A stretch of 64,000 bases of DNA, taken from NCBI GenBank assembly GCA_947492955.1, contig CANLOV010000001.1:248001-312000 (forward strand), read 5' to 3'. The notes below the pieces were generated by a model. It ran no database searches and had not been told where the DNA came from. It worked only from the letters and a program-made list of their open reading frames with translations. The stretch comes from an uncultured Cellulophaga sp. (GTDB taxonomy: Bacteria; Bacteroidota; Bacteroidia; Flavobacteriales; Flavobacteriaceae). A program made the position numbers and the translations under genes. Below, in pieces: positions 18,167-27,224 of this stretch; positions within the stretch are counted from its first letter, which is position 1, and the number at the start of each line of letters is the position of its first letter.

Positions 18167-19105
18167 GTGAAAGGACCATTATTTTACTCTAAAATTCTTC
18201 TCTTTGGAGAGTACGGAATTATAAAAGATTCTAAAGGACTTTCTATACCTTATAATTTCTTTAAAGGAGCTTTAAAATTAGACGATGTAAACTCAAAAGA
18301 GGCTCTTAAGTCCAATGATAGTTTACAACGTTTTGCTACATATTTAAAAGAGTTGCAAGAAAAGGAACCAACATTGGTTGCTTTTGATATAATTGCATTA
18401 AAAGCCGATGTGGCTAAAGGTATGTATTTCGATAGTTCTATTCCTCAGGGTTATGGAGTAGGTAGTAGTGGAGCTTTAGTAGCGGCTATTTATGATAAAT
18501 ATGTAATTGATAAAATTACAGTTTTAGAAAACTTAACGAGAGAAAAATTATTAAAGCTAAAAACTATTTTTGGTAAAATGGAATCTTTCTTTCACGGAAA
18601 ATCTTCTGGTTTAGATCCATTAAATAGTTATTTAAGTTTACCAATTCTTATCAATTCTAGTGAAAATATAGAATCTACAAGTATACCTTCTCAGAATAAT
18701 TTAGGAAAAGGCGCTGTATTTTTATTAGATAGTGGTATTACAGGAGACACAGCACCTATGGTTCAGCTTTTTATGGAAAAAATGAAGCAAGAAGGCTTTA
18801 GAACTATGTTAAAAAATCAATTCATTAAGCATACAGATGCTTGTGTAGAAGATTTTATTAGTGGTAATGTAAAATCACTTTTTGGAAACTTAAAACAACT
18901 TTCCCATGTAGTTTTAGATAATTTTAAACCTATGATTCCTGCTAAATTTCATAAGTTATGGAAACAGGGGATAGATACAAATGATTATTATTTAAAATTG
19001 TGTGGCTCTGGAGGTGGAGGTTATATTTTAGGATTTACACAAGATATAGAGAAAGCAAAAAAAGCATTAAAAGACTATAATTTAGAAGTAGTTTACAATT
19101 TCTGA
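18167..19105 (+). CDS. Mevalonate kinase-like GHMP kinase
   Basis: A 312-residue GHMP kinase starting at GTG. The N-terminal FYSKILLFGEYGIIKDSKGL is characteristic of mevalonate kinase; the ATP loop is PQGYGVGSSGALVAAI (about 95-110), and the C-terminal glycine loop is KLCGSGGGGYILGF (about 283). It phosphorylates mevalonate (or phosphomevalonate). Adjacent to mvaD, it supports a complete mevalonate route; the remaining genes are elsewhere. The prenyltransferase follows 13 bases later. Confidence 0.9.
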   Translation: MKGPLFYSKILLFGEYGIIKDSKGLSIPYNFFKGALKLDDVNSKEALKSNDSLQRFATYLKELQEKEPTLVAFDIIALKADVAKGMYFDSSIPQGYGVGSSGALVAAIYDKYVIDKITVLENLTREKLLKLKTIFGKMESFFHGKSSGLDPLNSYLSLPILINSSENIESTSIPSQNNLGKGAVFLLDSGITGDTAPMVQLFMEKMKQEGFRTMLKNQFIKHTDACVEDFISGNVKSLFGNLKQLSHVVLDNFKPMIPAKFHKLWKQGIDTNDYYLKLCGSGGGGYILGFTQDIEKAKKALKDYNLEVVYNF

Positions 19106-19118
19106 TAATTTTTACGGA

Positions 19119-20024
19119 ATGCTTACGAGAAAAAACAAACTCCTACTATTAAAGTTTTTGAGTCTGTTTTCTGTAGTTAGAGGCTATAATATATTAATGA
19201 TAGCTTTAGCTCAGTATTTGGCATCAATCTACATTTTAGCACCCAATTTACCACTTAGGAGTGTAGTTTTAGACCTTAATTTATTTGTTTTAGTAGCGGC
19301 ATCTACCTTAGTAATTGCTGGTGGCTATATTATTAATAACTTCTACGATGCAGAGAAAGATTTAATAAATAAGCCAACTAAAACAATGATAGATAAGCTG
19401 GTGAGTCAGCAAACAAAATTAACGACCTATTTTGTGTTAAATTTTATAGCTGTTTTTTTAGCAAGCTATGTATCATTTAAAGCAGTATTATTTTTTTCAG
19501 CGTACATCTTTGGAATTTGGTTTTACTCCCACAAACTAAAGAAAGTTCCCTTTATAGGAAATTTTTTTTCAGCACTTTTAGCAATAGCGCCTTTTTTTGT
19601 AATTTTTGTGTACTACAAAAATTTTGATACGGTAATCTTTGTACATGCTATTTTCCTTTTTTTATTGATTTTAGCACGAGAATTAATAAAAGATTTAGAA
19701 AATATAGCGGGCGATTTAGCACAAGGCTATAAAACCATTCCCATATTATATGGTATAAAATATTCCAAAACATGTATAGGTGTTTTAGTTGTATTTACAC
19801 TTGTTCCTTCATTATTACTAATTAGTTATTTTGATGTAGGTTATATGTATTTGTATTTTATAGCTAGTGTATTTTTGTTAATAGCATTTCTAGTGTTATT
19901 ATATAAATCTACTAAAAAAAAACACTATGTATGGTTACATAATATCTTAAAAATTATCATTATAGTTGGGGTTTTTAGTATTTTGTTAATTGATGTTAAT
20001 TTGGTAATAAATAGGATTTTTTAG
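19119..20024 (+). CDS. UbiA-family geranylgeranylglycerol-phosphate geranylgeranyltransferase-like protein
   Basis: A 301-residue polytopic prenyltransferase with about eight membrane helices. The two Asp-rich substrate motifs are seen: INNFYDAEKDLINKP (about 70-84) and RELIKDLENIAGD (about 187-199). UbiA enzymes join a polyprenyl diphosphate to an acceptor; in flavobacterial mevalonate clusters this gene is annotated as a GGGP geranylgeranyltransferase, but the acceptor cannot be read from sequence. Its stop abuts the nitrilase ATG with no gap. Confidence 0.88.
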   Translation: MLTRKNKLLLLKFLSLFSVVRGYNILMIALAQYLASIYILAPNLPLRSVVLDLNLFVLVAASTLVIAGGYIINNFYDAEKDLINKPTKTMIDKLVSQQTKLTTYFVLNFIAVFLASYVSFKAVLFFSAYIFGIWFYSHKLKKVPFIGNFFSALLAIAPFFVIFVYYKNFDTVIFVHAIFLFLLILARELIKDLENIAGDLAQGYKTIPILYGIKYSKTCIGVLVVFTLVPSLLLISYFDVGYMYLYFIASVFLLIAFLVLLYKSTKKKHYVWLHNILKIIIIVGVFSILLIDVNLVINRIF

Positions 20025-20975
20025 ATGGAAAACGAATTAAAAGTAGCGCTAGCTCAAATTGCTCCAGTATGGTTAAATAAAGAAGAAACCATAAAAAAAA
20101 TAATTGTTTCTATTAAAGAAGCCGCATCAAATAAATCAGAGCTTGTTATTTTTGGAGAAGCTTTATTACCAGGTTATCCTTTTTGGTTAGCACATACAGA
20201 AGGAGCTAAGTGGAATTTAAAAGTAAATAAAGAAATACATGCGCATTACGTTAGAAATTCAATTCAGATAGAGGAAGGAGAATTAAATACCATTTGTAGC
20301 CATGCTAAGGAAAATAGAATAGCCATATACTTAGGTATTATGGAGCGTGCTAAAGATAGGGGCGGACATAGTATTTACTGTTCTTTAGTATATATAAATA
20401 CAGAAGGAGAAATTAAGTCTGTTCATAGAAAATTACAACCTACTTATGATGAAAGGTTAACGTGGGCACTAGGAGATGGTAACGGGTTAAAAGTACATTC
20501 GCTAAAACAATTTACAGTTGGCGGACTTAATTGTTGGGAAAATTGGATGCCTTTACCAAGAGCAGCACTATACGGACTTGGAGAAAATTTACATGTAGCA
20601 GTTTGGCCAGGGAGCGATTATAATACTAAAGATATTACCAGGTTTATAGCAAGAGAATCTCGCAGTTTTGTAATATCTGTTTCTTCGTTAATGAAAAAAG
20701 AAGACTTTCCTAAAGATACACCTCATTTATCTAAGATATTAGAAGAAGCACCAGATATTTTAGCAAACGGAGGTTCTTGTATTGCAGGGCCAGATGGCGA
20801 ATGGTTGGTAAAACCTGTAGTAGATAAAGAAGGGCTTATTTATTGTACATTAGATTTTAATAGGGTGTATGAAGAGCGCCAAAATTTTGACCCCGTAGGA
20901 CATTATTCAAGGCCAGATGTAACTAAGCTTATTGTAAATAGAGAAAGACAATCTACGGTAGATTTTAAAGATTAA
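20025..20975 (+). CDS. Nitrilase-family carbon-nitrogen hydrolase
   Basis: A 316-residue nitrilase-branch amidohydrolase. The catalytic triad is visible: Glu in FGEALLPGYPFW (about 44), Lys in HRKLQPTYDER (about 130) and Cys in GGLNCWENWMPL (about 165). Cys-Trp-Glu is typical of true nitrilases, which turn organic nitriles into acids and ammonia. It is cytoplasmic and lies immediately after the prenyltransferase. A role in the isoprenoid cluster is not obvious; the substrate is unknown. Confidence 0.92.
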   Translation: MENELKVALAQIAPVWLNKEETIKKIIVSIKEAASNKSELVIFGEALLPGYPFWLAHTEGAKWNLKVNKEIHAHYVRNSIQIEEGELNTICSHAKENRIAIYLGIMERAKDRGGHSIYCSLVYINTEGEIKSVHRKLQPTYDERLTWALGDGNGLKVHSLKQFTVGGLNCWENWMPLPRAALYGLGENLHVAVWPGSDYNTKDITRFIARESRSFVISVSSLMKKEDFPKDTPHLSKILEEAPDILANGGSCIAGPDGEWLVKPVVDKEGLIYCTLDFNRVYEERQNFDPVGHYSRPDVTKLIVNRERQSTVDFKD

Positions 20976-21005
20976 TTTTATTGGCATTGCCCCATTGCAA
21001 TTTGC

Positions 21006-21013
21006 TACCTTTG
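21006..21013 (+). promoter_or_regulatory. Promoter -7 element for the pseudouridine synthase gene
   Basis: TACCTTTG is a perfect TAnnTTTG element 17 bases before the start codon. TTG triplets at 20981 and 20987 lie at a plausible -33 distance. Confidence 0.6.
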
Positions 21014-21029
21014 CGTAAAATTTTTAAGC

Positions 21030-21884
21030 ATGGCAAGGTCAGACGATAAAGGGAAAAAAACACCAGGGAAAACAGCAGGAGGATATAAGAAGCAGGGTTA
21101 TACTAGAACAGGTGCTCCTAAGAAAGGTGCTGCATTTAAAAAGAATACAACACCGCAAAAACCATCGGACCCCAATTTAATTCGATTAAATAAATATGTA
21201 GCCAACTCTGGCGTATGTTCGCGTAGAGAAGCAGATATTTTTATACAAGCAGGTAGTGTTACTGTAAATGGAAAGGCAATTACCGAAATGGGTTATAAAG
21301 TAAAACTAGAAGATATTGTTAAGTTCGATGGTAGACTTTTAAACCCTGAGAAAAAAGAATACATTGTCTTAAACAAACCTAAAGATTTTAGTACCACTAC
21401 GAATGATGAAAGAGGTAGGCGTACAGCAATGAGTCTGGTAAGTAATGCTTCTAAAGCAAAATTAGAACCCGTAGGGCGTTTAGATAAAAATGCAACAGGA
21501 TTATTATTGTTTACTAATGATAAAACAATGATAAGTAAACTAGCAAAAGCTAAAAACGGACTTAGAAAAATATACCATGTAGAGTTAAACAAGATTTTAA
21601 AGTTCGAGGATTTACAAAAAATAAAAGATGGGGTTGCTATAGACGATGTATTGGTGCGAGTGGCAGATATAAGCTATATAGATAATTCTCCTAAAAAAGA
21701 AATAGGAATAGAAATACGAAGCAATAAAAACCGTATTGTAGAACGTATTTTTGAGAGTTTAGAGTACGATGTGGTAAAAGTAGACCGTGTAGTATATGCA
21801 GGTTTAACCAAAAAAGATTTACCACGTGGACATTGGAGACCACTTACCGAACAAGAAGTAATTAACCTAGGGATGATAAAGTAG
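21030..21884 (+). CDS. RluB/RsuA-family pseudouridine synthase
   Basis: A 284-residue protein. A basic low-complexity N-terminal extension (about 1-48) is followed by an S4 RNA-binding domain (RLNKYVANSGVCSRREADIFI, about 52-72) and the synthase domain with the catalytic Asp in PVGRLDKNATGLLLFTND (about 147-164). It isomerises uridine in 23S (RluB/E/F) or 16S (RsuA) rRNA; the end VVYAGLTKKDLPRGHWRPL is RluB-like. The start ATG lies just after a consensus -7 element. Confidence 0.93.
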   Translation: MARSDDKGKKTPGKTAGGYKKQGYTRTGAPKKGAAFKKNTTPQKPSDPNLIRLNKYVANSGVCSRREADIFIQAGSVTVNGKAITEMGYKVKLEDIVKFDGRLLNPEKKEYIVLNKPKDFSTTTNDERGRRTAMSLVSNASKAKLEPVGRLDKNATGLLLFTNDKTMISKLAKAKNGLRKIYHVELNKILKFEDLQKIKDGVAIDDVLVRVADISYIDNSPKKEIGIEIRSNKNRIVERIFESLEYDVVKVDRVVYAGLTKKDLPRGHWRPLTEQEVINLGMIK

Positions 21885-21886
21885 AG

Positions 21887-22366
21887 TTGAACAAAATAAT
21901 AAAATATATTAATGCTAAACCTCACATAATTTTGTGGAGTTTAGCATTTGTTTTTTTTACATATTCTTTATACTGCCAATTTTATTTTCCAGAAGCTTCT
22001 TTAGATATAAATGTACACGATACTTATTTCGTAATTAGCCATGTGCATTTTTTTCAATTGCCTGTTATTTGGTTTGGATTATGCGGATTAGCTTATTGGG
22101 TATTATTTAAGTTTAAGATAAAATTAATAAACTGGTTAACCATTTCTCATTTAGTATTGACCTTTTTGTTGTTTGTAGCAGTATTATTTCCTAATTTGTT
22201 TACAATAGTAGATAGTAGGTTTGATGGTAATAATTATCCGATTGCATTATATAAATTAGATGAAAATTCCGTGGTAATGATTGCCGTATTTTTTCTGGGA
22301 CTAGTTCAGTTAATTTATTTTTTAAATATTTTTATTTCTCTTGTTTGCCGCAGATTAGTTAAGTAA
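21887..22366 (+). CDS. Orphan membrane protein resembling cytochrome-oxidase subunit I helix X
   Basis: A 159-residue protein with four hydrophobic helices (about 13-30, 48-68, 77-100 and 125-153). Residues about 40-52 read DINVHDTYFVISHVHFF, close to the HDTYFVVAHFHYV segment of heme-copper oxidase subunit I, where the last two His bind hemes; the rest of the oxidase is absent. It starts at TTG two bases after the pseudouridine synthase stop, so expression probably depends on coupling. Function unknown. Confidence 0.7.
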   Translation: MNKIIKYINAKPHIILWSLAFVFFTYSLYCQFYFPEASLDINVHDTYFVISHVHFFQLPVIWFGLCGLAYWVLFKFKIKLINWLTISHLVLTFLLFVAVLFPNLFTIVDSRFDGNNYPIALYKLDENSVVMIAVFFLGLVQLIYFLNIFISLVCRRLVK

Positions 22367-22444
22367 GTTTTTAATTGATGGAGTAATATTAAATTTGAAA
22401 TAAAGTTTAAATATTGAACTTATTAGGTTAATAAAATATAAAAA

Positions 22445-22621
22445 ATGAAAGATTTTTTTAATAAGCTTAATGTATGGTTTAGAAATATAATACTAGATGA
22501 TGTAGATAAAGAACCAGATGGTTATAGAACAAACCGTAGTACATTTAGAGCTAAAAAAGACCCTGTTCAAAGAATTAATAACAGATTTAAAGAACAGAAA
22601 AGACATAATAGAGTAAAGTAA
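22445..22621 (+). CDS. Small basic protein, 58 residues, unknown function
   Basis: An intact 59-codon frame with ATG at 22445 and TAA at 22619-22621. It begins MKDFFNKLNVWFRNIILDD and continues with a charged, Arg/Lys-rich tail (about 28-58). The first 18 residues could form an amphipathic helix. It follows the oxidase-like membrane protein on the same strand (78-base gap) and ends eight bases before the convergent PhzF gene. Coding is supported by start position and amino-acid balance only. Confidence 0.5.
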   Translation: MKDFFNKLNVWFRNIILDDVDKEPDGYRTNRSTFRAKKDPVQRINNRFKEQKRHNRVK

Positions 22622-22629
22622 GAGTCATT

Positions 22630-23433
22630 TTATAAATTTAATACACCCTCCAAAACAATTTGCGCTTCACTTTTAATGCTAATCTTATTAAGAGATAAGA
22701 GTTCTACTTGCATAAACCCAGTTCTAGAAGAACATTGGAAAGAATTCATTTTTGTTTTTCTTAATTTATGAGCCCAATAAGGTGTTAAAAAAGTGTTTGT
22801 GCCACCTGTTACGGGGTCTTCGTTAGTACCACTCCATGGCCAAAAATACCTAGATTCAAAATCATAATTTTCTTTGTTAGATAAGGCAGTTACTAAAACG
22901 CCATTAATAGTATCATGAGAATGGTATAATGCGTTAAAATCGGGATTTAAATTTTGTAGCCTATTACAATCCTCTATCTCTAGTAACATTATATTCGTTT
23001 CCTTATTATATGCACAGTTTGTTATTGTTGTTAGCCCCAAAGCTTTAAGCAAAGCATCGGGAACGGTAAAAGGTGTTGTGCTATAGCAAGGGAAGTTCAT
23101 TTGTATAGCCTCGTTTTCTTTTTCAATTTTTAAATCTAAACCTTCTATAGTTTTAAAGTGTAGTCTGCTAAATGCTACATTTCTTGTAAAAAGAACTTTA
23201 GCCGCTGCTAAACTGGCATGTCCACATAATGGAATTTCCATTTTTGGAGAAAAATAACGAATAGCAAATTCGTTTTCTTTTAAATGAGATACAAAAGCAG
23301 TTTCAGAATGTCCTAATTCTTTAGCAATTGCCTGCATTTTGTTTGTGGCTAAGTTTTCAGTAGCAAGGCAAACCCCAGCGGGGTTGCCTTTAAATGCTTC
23401 ATTGGTAAAAGAATTTACAATATATGTTTTCAT
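22630..23433 (-). CDS. PhzF-family isomerase/epimerase-like protein
   Basis: A 267-residue PhzF-fold protein. The N-terminal signature FTNEAFKGNPAGVCL is followed by KELGHSETAFV with the family catalytic Glu (about residue 45), CGHASLAAAK (about 70) and EDPVTGGTNTFLTPYW (about 205). Family members are isomerases with a diaminopimelate-epimerase-like fold; the substrate is unknown. It overlaps the PLP decarboxylase by four bases, so the pair likely acts on a common amino-acid-derived compound. Confidence 0.92.
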   Translation of the reverse strand: MKTYIVNSFTNEAFKGNPAGVCLATENLATNKMQAIAKELGHSETAFVSHLKENEFAIRYFSPKMEIPLCGHASLAAAKVLFTRNVAFSRLHFKTIEGLDLKIEKENEAIQMNFPCYSTTPFTVPDALLKALGLTTITNCAYNKETNIMLLEIEDCNRLQNLNPDFNALYHSHDTINGVLVTALSNKENYDFESRYFWPWSGTNEDPVTGGTNTFLTPYWAHKLRKTKMNSFQCSSRTGFMQVELLSLNKISIKSEAQIVLEGVLNL

Positions 23434-24830
23434 ATTATTTGTTTTAATGCTTGTTTAAAGGAATTTACAGAACGGCTTATGTCTTCTGTAGTAGTTGCCC
23501 AAGAGCAAACACTTACGCGTATTATTTTTTTACCATTCCATAAAGAACCACCTACCCAGCACTCTCGTAATTCCTGTATTTTAGCCATTGTTTTTTCGGT
23601 TATCTCATCGGTGTCGCATGCTACCATTACTTGGTTAAAAGTAACCTGGTTTAGTATAGCAAACCCTTCTATAGCACTTAGTTCTTGGGAAAATTGTACG
23701 GCTCTTTGGTGCATTGTTAAAATCATTTGATCAATACCATTTTTACCTAAGTATTTAAGAATTGCCCAAAGTTCTACCACCCTGGCGCGTCTAGACATTT
23801 CCGGGGTGTAAAATGTACCATCTCTTTCTTTACTGGTTATAATATAACTGCCAGACATATGTAAAGCGCTTGTTAAGGCTTCTTTATCCTCACAAAGAAC
23901 AATACCACTATCGTATGGAGTGTTTAAGGTTTTATGTCCGTCTACTGCCCAAGAATTTGCTTTTTCTGCTCCTTTAGTTAAATGTTTTAATTGATCCACA
24001 GCACTTGCCCATAAACCAAAAGCACCATCTATATGTACCCAAGCGCCAGCTTTATTTGCTTTGGTGCATATTTTTTCAAAATCATCGTAAGAACCACTAT
24101 TTACATTCCCTGCTTGTAGTATTAGTAGCGTAGTGTTATCCATCTCTGGAATTAAATCGGGAATTATACGTCCATGCTCATCTACATCTATCCATTCAAT
24201 ATTATTTTTTCCAAAACCTAAAAGGCTAATGGCTTTTAATACAGTGGAGTGTGCTTGTTTTCCTGTAATTACTCTAATTTTAGGAGCATTAAAAAGTCCA
24301 TCTTCATTAATATTCCAGTTTTGGTTTGCTAATAATCGGTACCTAGCAGCTGCCAATCCACAAAAAGTAGCAGTAGAAGTACCACTAACAAAACCAGCTA
24401 CTGTTCTTGCAGGTAAATTAAAGAGTTGTTTTAGCCATTCCTCTACTACAGTTTCTAATTTGGAACCAATAGGAGACAATACATTCATGGTAGGCGATTG
24501 GTCCCAGAACGTAGCTAAATTTTTTGCAGCTAAACCTACAGGAACAGAGCTTCCACAAACAAAACCAAAATACCTGCCTCCCAAATTAGCAACAGTAGCA
24601 GGAGAACCATAGGTGTGCAATTGTTCTAAAACAGCTTCCGCATTTATAGGTTCTTTTTGTAGTTCCTCATTAAAATATTTTAAATTAGAAATGCTTTCTT
24701 CTGTAGGATATACATTGCGCGTAAAAATAGTATTTAAATATTCGTAGGCATATTTCTGTGTGGTATCAAATATATTTTTGTTCTCTATATCGGCATACAT
24801 TTTATCTTGAATAGTGCTATTTTTTTTCAT
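23430..24830 (-). CDS. PLP-dependent group II decarboxylase-family protein
   Basis: A 466-residue fold-type I PLP enzyme. The PLP Lys lies in SWAVDGHKTLNTPYDSG (about 305), and substrate/PLP pocket motifs are FVSGTSTATFCGL (about 150) and GAWVHIDGAFGLWA (about 265, Asp binding the pyridine nitrogen). It is related to aromatic amino-acid, glutamate and cysteine-sulfinate decarboxylases; the exact substrate is not predictable. Co-transcribed with PhzF and divergent from a MocR-type regulator, which is a common arrangement for amino-acid or amine metabolism. Confidence 0.92.
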   Translation of the reverse strand: MKKNSTIQDKMYADIENKNIFDTTQKYAYEYLNTIFTRNVYPTEESISNLKYFNEELQKEPINAEAVLEQLHTYGSPATVANLGGRYFGFVCGSSVPVGLAAKNLATFWDQSPTMNVLSPIGSKLETVVEEWLKQLFNLPARTVAGFVSGTSTATFCGLAAARYRLLANQNWNINEDGLFNAPKIRVITGKQAHSTVLKAISLLGFGKNNIEWIDVDEHGRIIPDLIPEMDNTTLLILQAGNVNSGSYDDFEKICTKANKAGAWVHIDGAFGLWASAVDQLKHLTKGAEKANSWAVDGHKTLNTPYDSGIVLCEDKEALTSALHMSGSYIITSKERDGTFYTPEMSRRARVVELWAILKYLGKNGIDQMILTMHQRAVQFSQELSAIEGFAILNQVTFNQVMVACDTDEITEKTMAKIQELRECWVGGSLWNGKKIIRVSVCSWATTTEDISRSVNSFKQALKQII

Positions 24831-24874
24831 AAATAAATCTGGTATTAATTATGTATTCAAAATTCAATAATAAT

Positions 24875-24921
24875 TTTTAACCATAACAGATTCAGTTTTT
24901 GTAATTTTAACCAGTACAGAT
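24875..24921. promoter_or_regulatory. Two 17-bp direct repeats, candidate MocR binding sites
   Basis: TTTTAACCATAACAGAT (24875-24891) and TTTTAACCAGTACAGAT (24905-24921) match at 15 of 17 positions and start exactly 30 bp apart, about three helical turns. They fill the 105-base gap between the divergent decarboxylase and MocR genes. MocR/GabR-type dimers typically bind such direct repeats. Confidence 0.7.
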
Positions 24922-24935
24922 AAAATGCTTTATTC

Positions 24936-26357
24936 ATGAAAAGTGTAACAAAAAGTTTTCTTTATAATAATATTGCTAACGTTATAGAAGAGCAAATACA
25001 AGAAGGTGTATTAAAATTTGGTGATAAATTACCCTCGGTAAGAATATTAAAAAAAGAATATGGGGTAAGTGTAAGTACTGTTTTAGAGGCTTATTATAGA
25101 TTGGAAGCAAAGAGTCTTATAGAAGCGAGACCTCGTTCTGGTTATTATGTGGTGTATACAGAAACTCAATCGTTTAGAAGCCCAATAAAAACAGCGCCAA
25201 AGCCTGAACCCGTATTAAAAGAGGTTACCGAAATTATTATCGATTTTTATCAAAGATTGAATGATAAAAACCTTGTAAATTTATCTTTAGGCATACCTTC
25301 TCCTGATTTAATACCTGTAGCAAAACTGAATAAAACCATTAACGAAACTGTTAGTAAACTTCCAGACGGGGGTAGTTATTATGATACTATTCAGGGGAGT
25401 ATAAATCTAAGAAGACAAATAGCGCAAAGAACATTGTTATGGGGTGGTAAGCTTAAAGAAGATGATATTGTAACTACTACGGGTTGTACAAGTGCATTAT
25501 CATTAGCTTTAATGGCAACAACCAAAGCTGGGGATACTATTATTGTAGAAAGCCCTGTTTTTTTTGGAATATTACAATTAGCCAATGCTTTGGGAATTAA
25601 AGTATTAGAGTTGCCTACTGATGCTATTACAGGAATAGATATACAGGCCTTAAAAAAAGTAATAGCCAAACAAGAAATTAATGCTATTATTTTAATGCCC
25701 AATTTTAATAATCCGTTAGGTAGTATTATGCCCGATGAGCATAAAAAAGAAATTGTAAGTATTATTCAAAAGCATCAAATTCCTTTAATAGAAGATGATA
25801 TTTATGGTGATGTTTATTTTGGAAAAAAAAGACCTAGTACATGTAGGTATTATGATAATAGTGGCTTGGTAATATGGTTAGGCTCTTTTTCTAAAACCAT
25901 TGCTGGCGGCTATAGAGTAGGGTGGATTGCCCCAGGAAAATTTTTAGCGGAGGTTTTAAAATTAAAATTATGTTTGTCTTCTTCGTCACCAACAATTACA
26001 CAAGAAGCTATTGCTAATTTTTTAGCCAATGGCAGGTACGATTATCATTTAAGAAAGTTACGCCAAACCTATTACACCAATAGCTTAAAATATATTGCAG
26101 CCATTGCGGCTTATTTTCCTAAAGATACACGTGTTAGTAAACCTAAAGGGAGTTTTTTATTGTGGGTAGAGTTAAACCCTAAAATAGATGTGAGTTTATT
26201 ATACAAAAAGGCATTAGAGCAAGGCATTATATTTACTCCTGGCAATATTTTTACCTTACAAGATCAATATAAAAACTGTATGCGATTAAGCTACGGCATG
26301 CCTTGGAATGAGAAAATAGAAGAAGCTTTAAAAAAGTTAGGAGCTTTGGTAAAATAA
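24936..26357 (+). CDS. MocR-type GntR regulator with aminotransferase domain
   Basis: A 473-residue fusion of a GntR winged helix (about 1-75; GDKLPSVRILKKEYGVSVSTVLEAY) and a class I aminotransferase-like domain (about 110-473). The PLP Lys is in WLGSFSKTIAGGYRVGW (about 330), with NFNNPLG (about 260) and DDIYGDVYF (about 288). Such regulators sense PLP or an amine and activate or repress neighbouring genes. It diverges from the decarboxylase/PhzF pair, with two direct repeats between them. Confidence 0.95.
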   Translation: MKSVTKSFLYNNIANVIEEQIQEGVLKFGDKLPSVRILKKEYGVSVSTVLEAYYRLEAKSLIEARPRSGYYVVYTETQSFRSPIKTAPKPEPVLKEVTEIIIDFYQRLNDKNLVNLSLGIPSPDLIPVAKLNKTINETVSKLPDGGSYYDTIQGSINLRRQIAQRTLLWGGKLKEDDIVTTTGCTSALSLALMATTKAGDTIIVESPVFFGILQLANALGIKVLELPTDAITGIDIQALKKVIAKQEINAIILMPNFNNPLGSIMPDEHKKEIVSIIQKHQIPLIEDDIYGDVYFGKKRPSTCRYYDNSGLVIWLGSFSKTIAGGYRVGWIAPGKFLAEVLKLKLCLSSSSPTITQEAIANFLANGRYDYHLRKLRQTYYTNSLKYIAAIAAYFPKDTRVSKPKGSFLLWVELNPKIDVSLLYKKALEQGIIFTPGNIFTLQDQYKNCMRLSYGMPWNEKIEEALKKLGALVK

Positions 26358-26378
26358 ATTTTAGAATAAATTATATAT

Positions 26379-27098
26379 TTAAGACGCAGTAACGGGAATT
26401 AAATCGCAAAACCAAAAACCCATTGAACTGTTGTTATTATCTTTTTTAGGATTTTTATATGCTCTATATACTTTTTCTCCAATAGTAAATTTCACTGGGT
26501 TTTTAAAAATTGGACCATCAAAACAAAAGGTATGGAATTCTCCATTTTCGCCACATGGGTCTACATTTTCTGGTAAGTCTTTTATAAAATTTTCATCAAT
26601 CTCTCTACCTAAAAAAGAAACATCTAATAAATCAGATTTTATACAAATAACAACAGCTCTAAAACCTAGTTGTATAAATTCTTGTATTAATACTGTAGAG
26701 TTTCTTTTCCATAAGGGGAAATTGCATTTAATGCCATAGGGGCTTAATTGTTTTTCTCTATAAACTCGTAAGTCTTCTAAAAAAATATCACCAAAACCAC
26801 AGTGTGTGTATCCTTGAGATTGTAAATGAGATACAACCTTACCCATTTCATTATTATAAACCTCCATTGTAGGTTCTTCGGGAAGTTTAATTGTTGTTAA
26901 GGGGAGCTCAATTTCTTTTGCTTGTATTTCTAATAATTTAACCCTAAGTCCGTGCATAGATACACGATCGTGATGTGTGTTGATACTCGTAACTAAAAGG
27001 TTTATTTGGTAATTATTATTTTTTTTAAGATAATAATAAGCTAAGGCAGCATCTTTACCAGTACTCCAATTAAAATAAGTTTTTAGCCTTTTTTGCAT
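26379..27098 (-). CDS. Dph6-like ATP-binding protein (diphthine-ammonia ligase family)
   Basis: A 239-residue PP-loop ATP pyrophosphatase-like protein. The nucleotide-binding motif is WSTGKDAALAYYYL (about 12-25), followed by HGLRVKLLEIQA (about 49) and the family block GFGDIFLEDLRVYREKQL (about 100-117). Diphthamide is not made in bacteria, so bacterial homologues must have another substrate. The 3' end converges on the MocR gene with a 21-base gap. Confidence 0.85.
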   Translation of the reverse strand: MQKRLKTYFNWSTGKDAALAYYYLKKNNNYQINLLVTSINTHHDRVSMHGLRVKLLEIQAKEIELPLTTIKLPEEPTMEVYNNEMGKVVSHLQSQGYTHCGFGDIFLEDLRVYREKQLSPYGIKCNFPLWKRNSTVLIQEFIQLGFRAVVICIKSDLLDVSFLGREIDENFIKDLPENVDPCGENGEFHTFCFDGPIFKNPVKFTIGEKVYRAYKNPKKDNNNSSMGFWFCDLIPVTAS

Positions 27099-27224
27099 TA
27101 ATTAAATGTATAACAAATTACTAAAGTATACATTAATATTAGGTGTATTAGTATCCCTTATATAATTTTTATTTTACAGCTATAATTAAATCTTATTACA
27201 AGAGTCTTATTACAAAATGCACTT

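Noticed and set aside
23479-24612. Plus-strand frames of 83 and 159 codons
   Set aside because: They are antisense to the PLP decarboxylase, which has clear catalytic motifs over its whole length.
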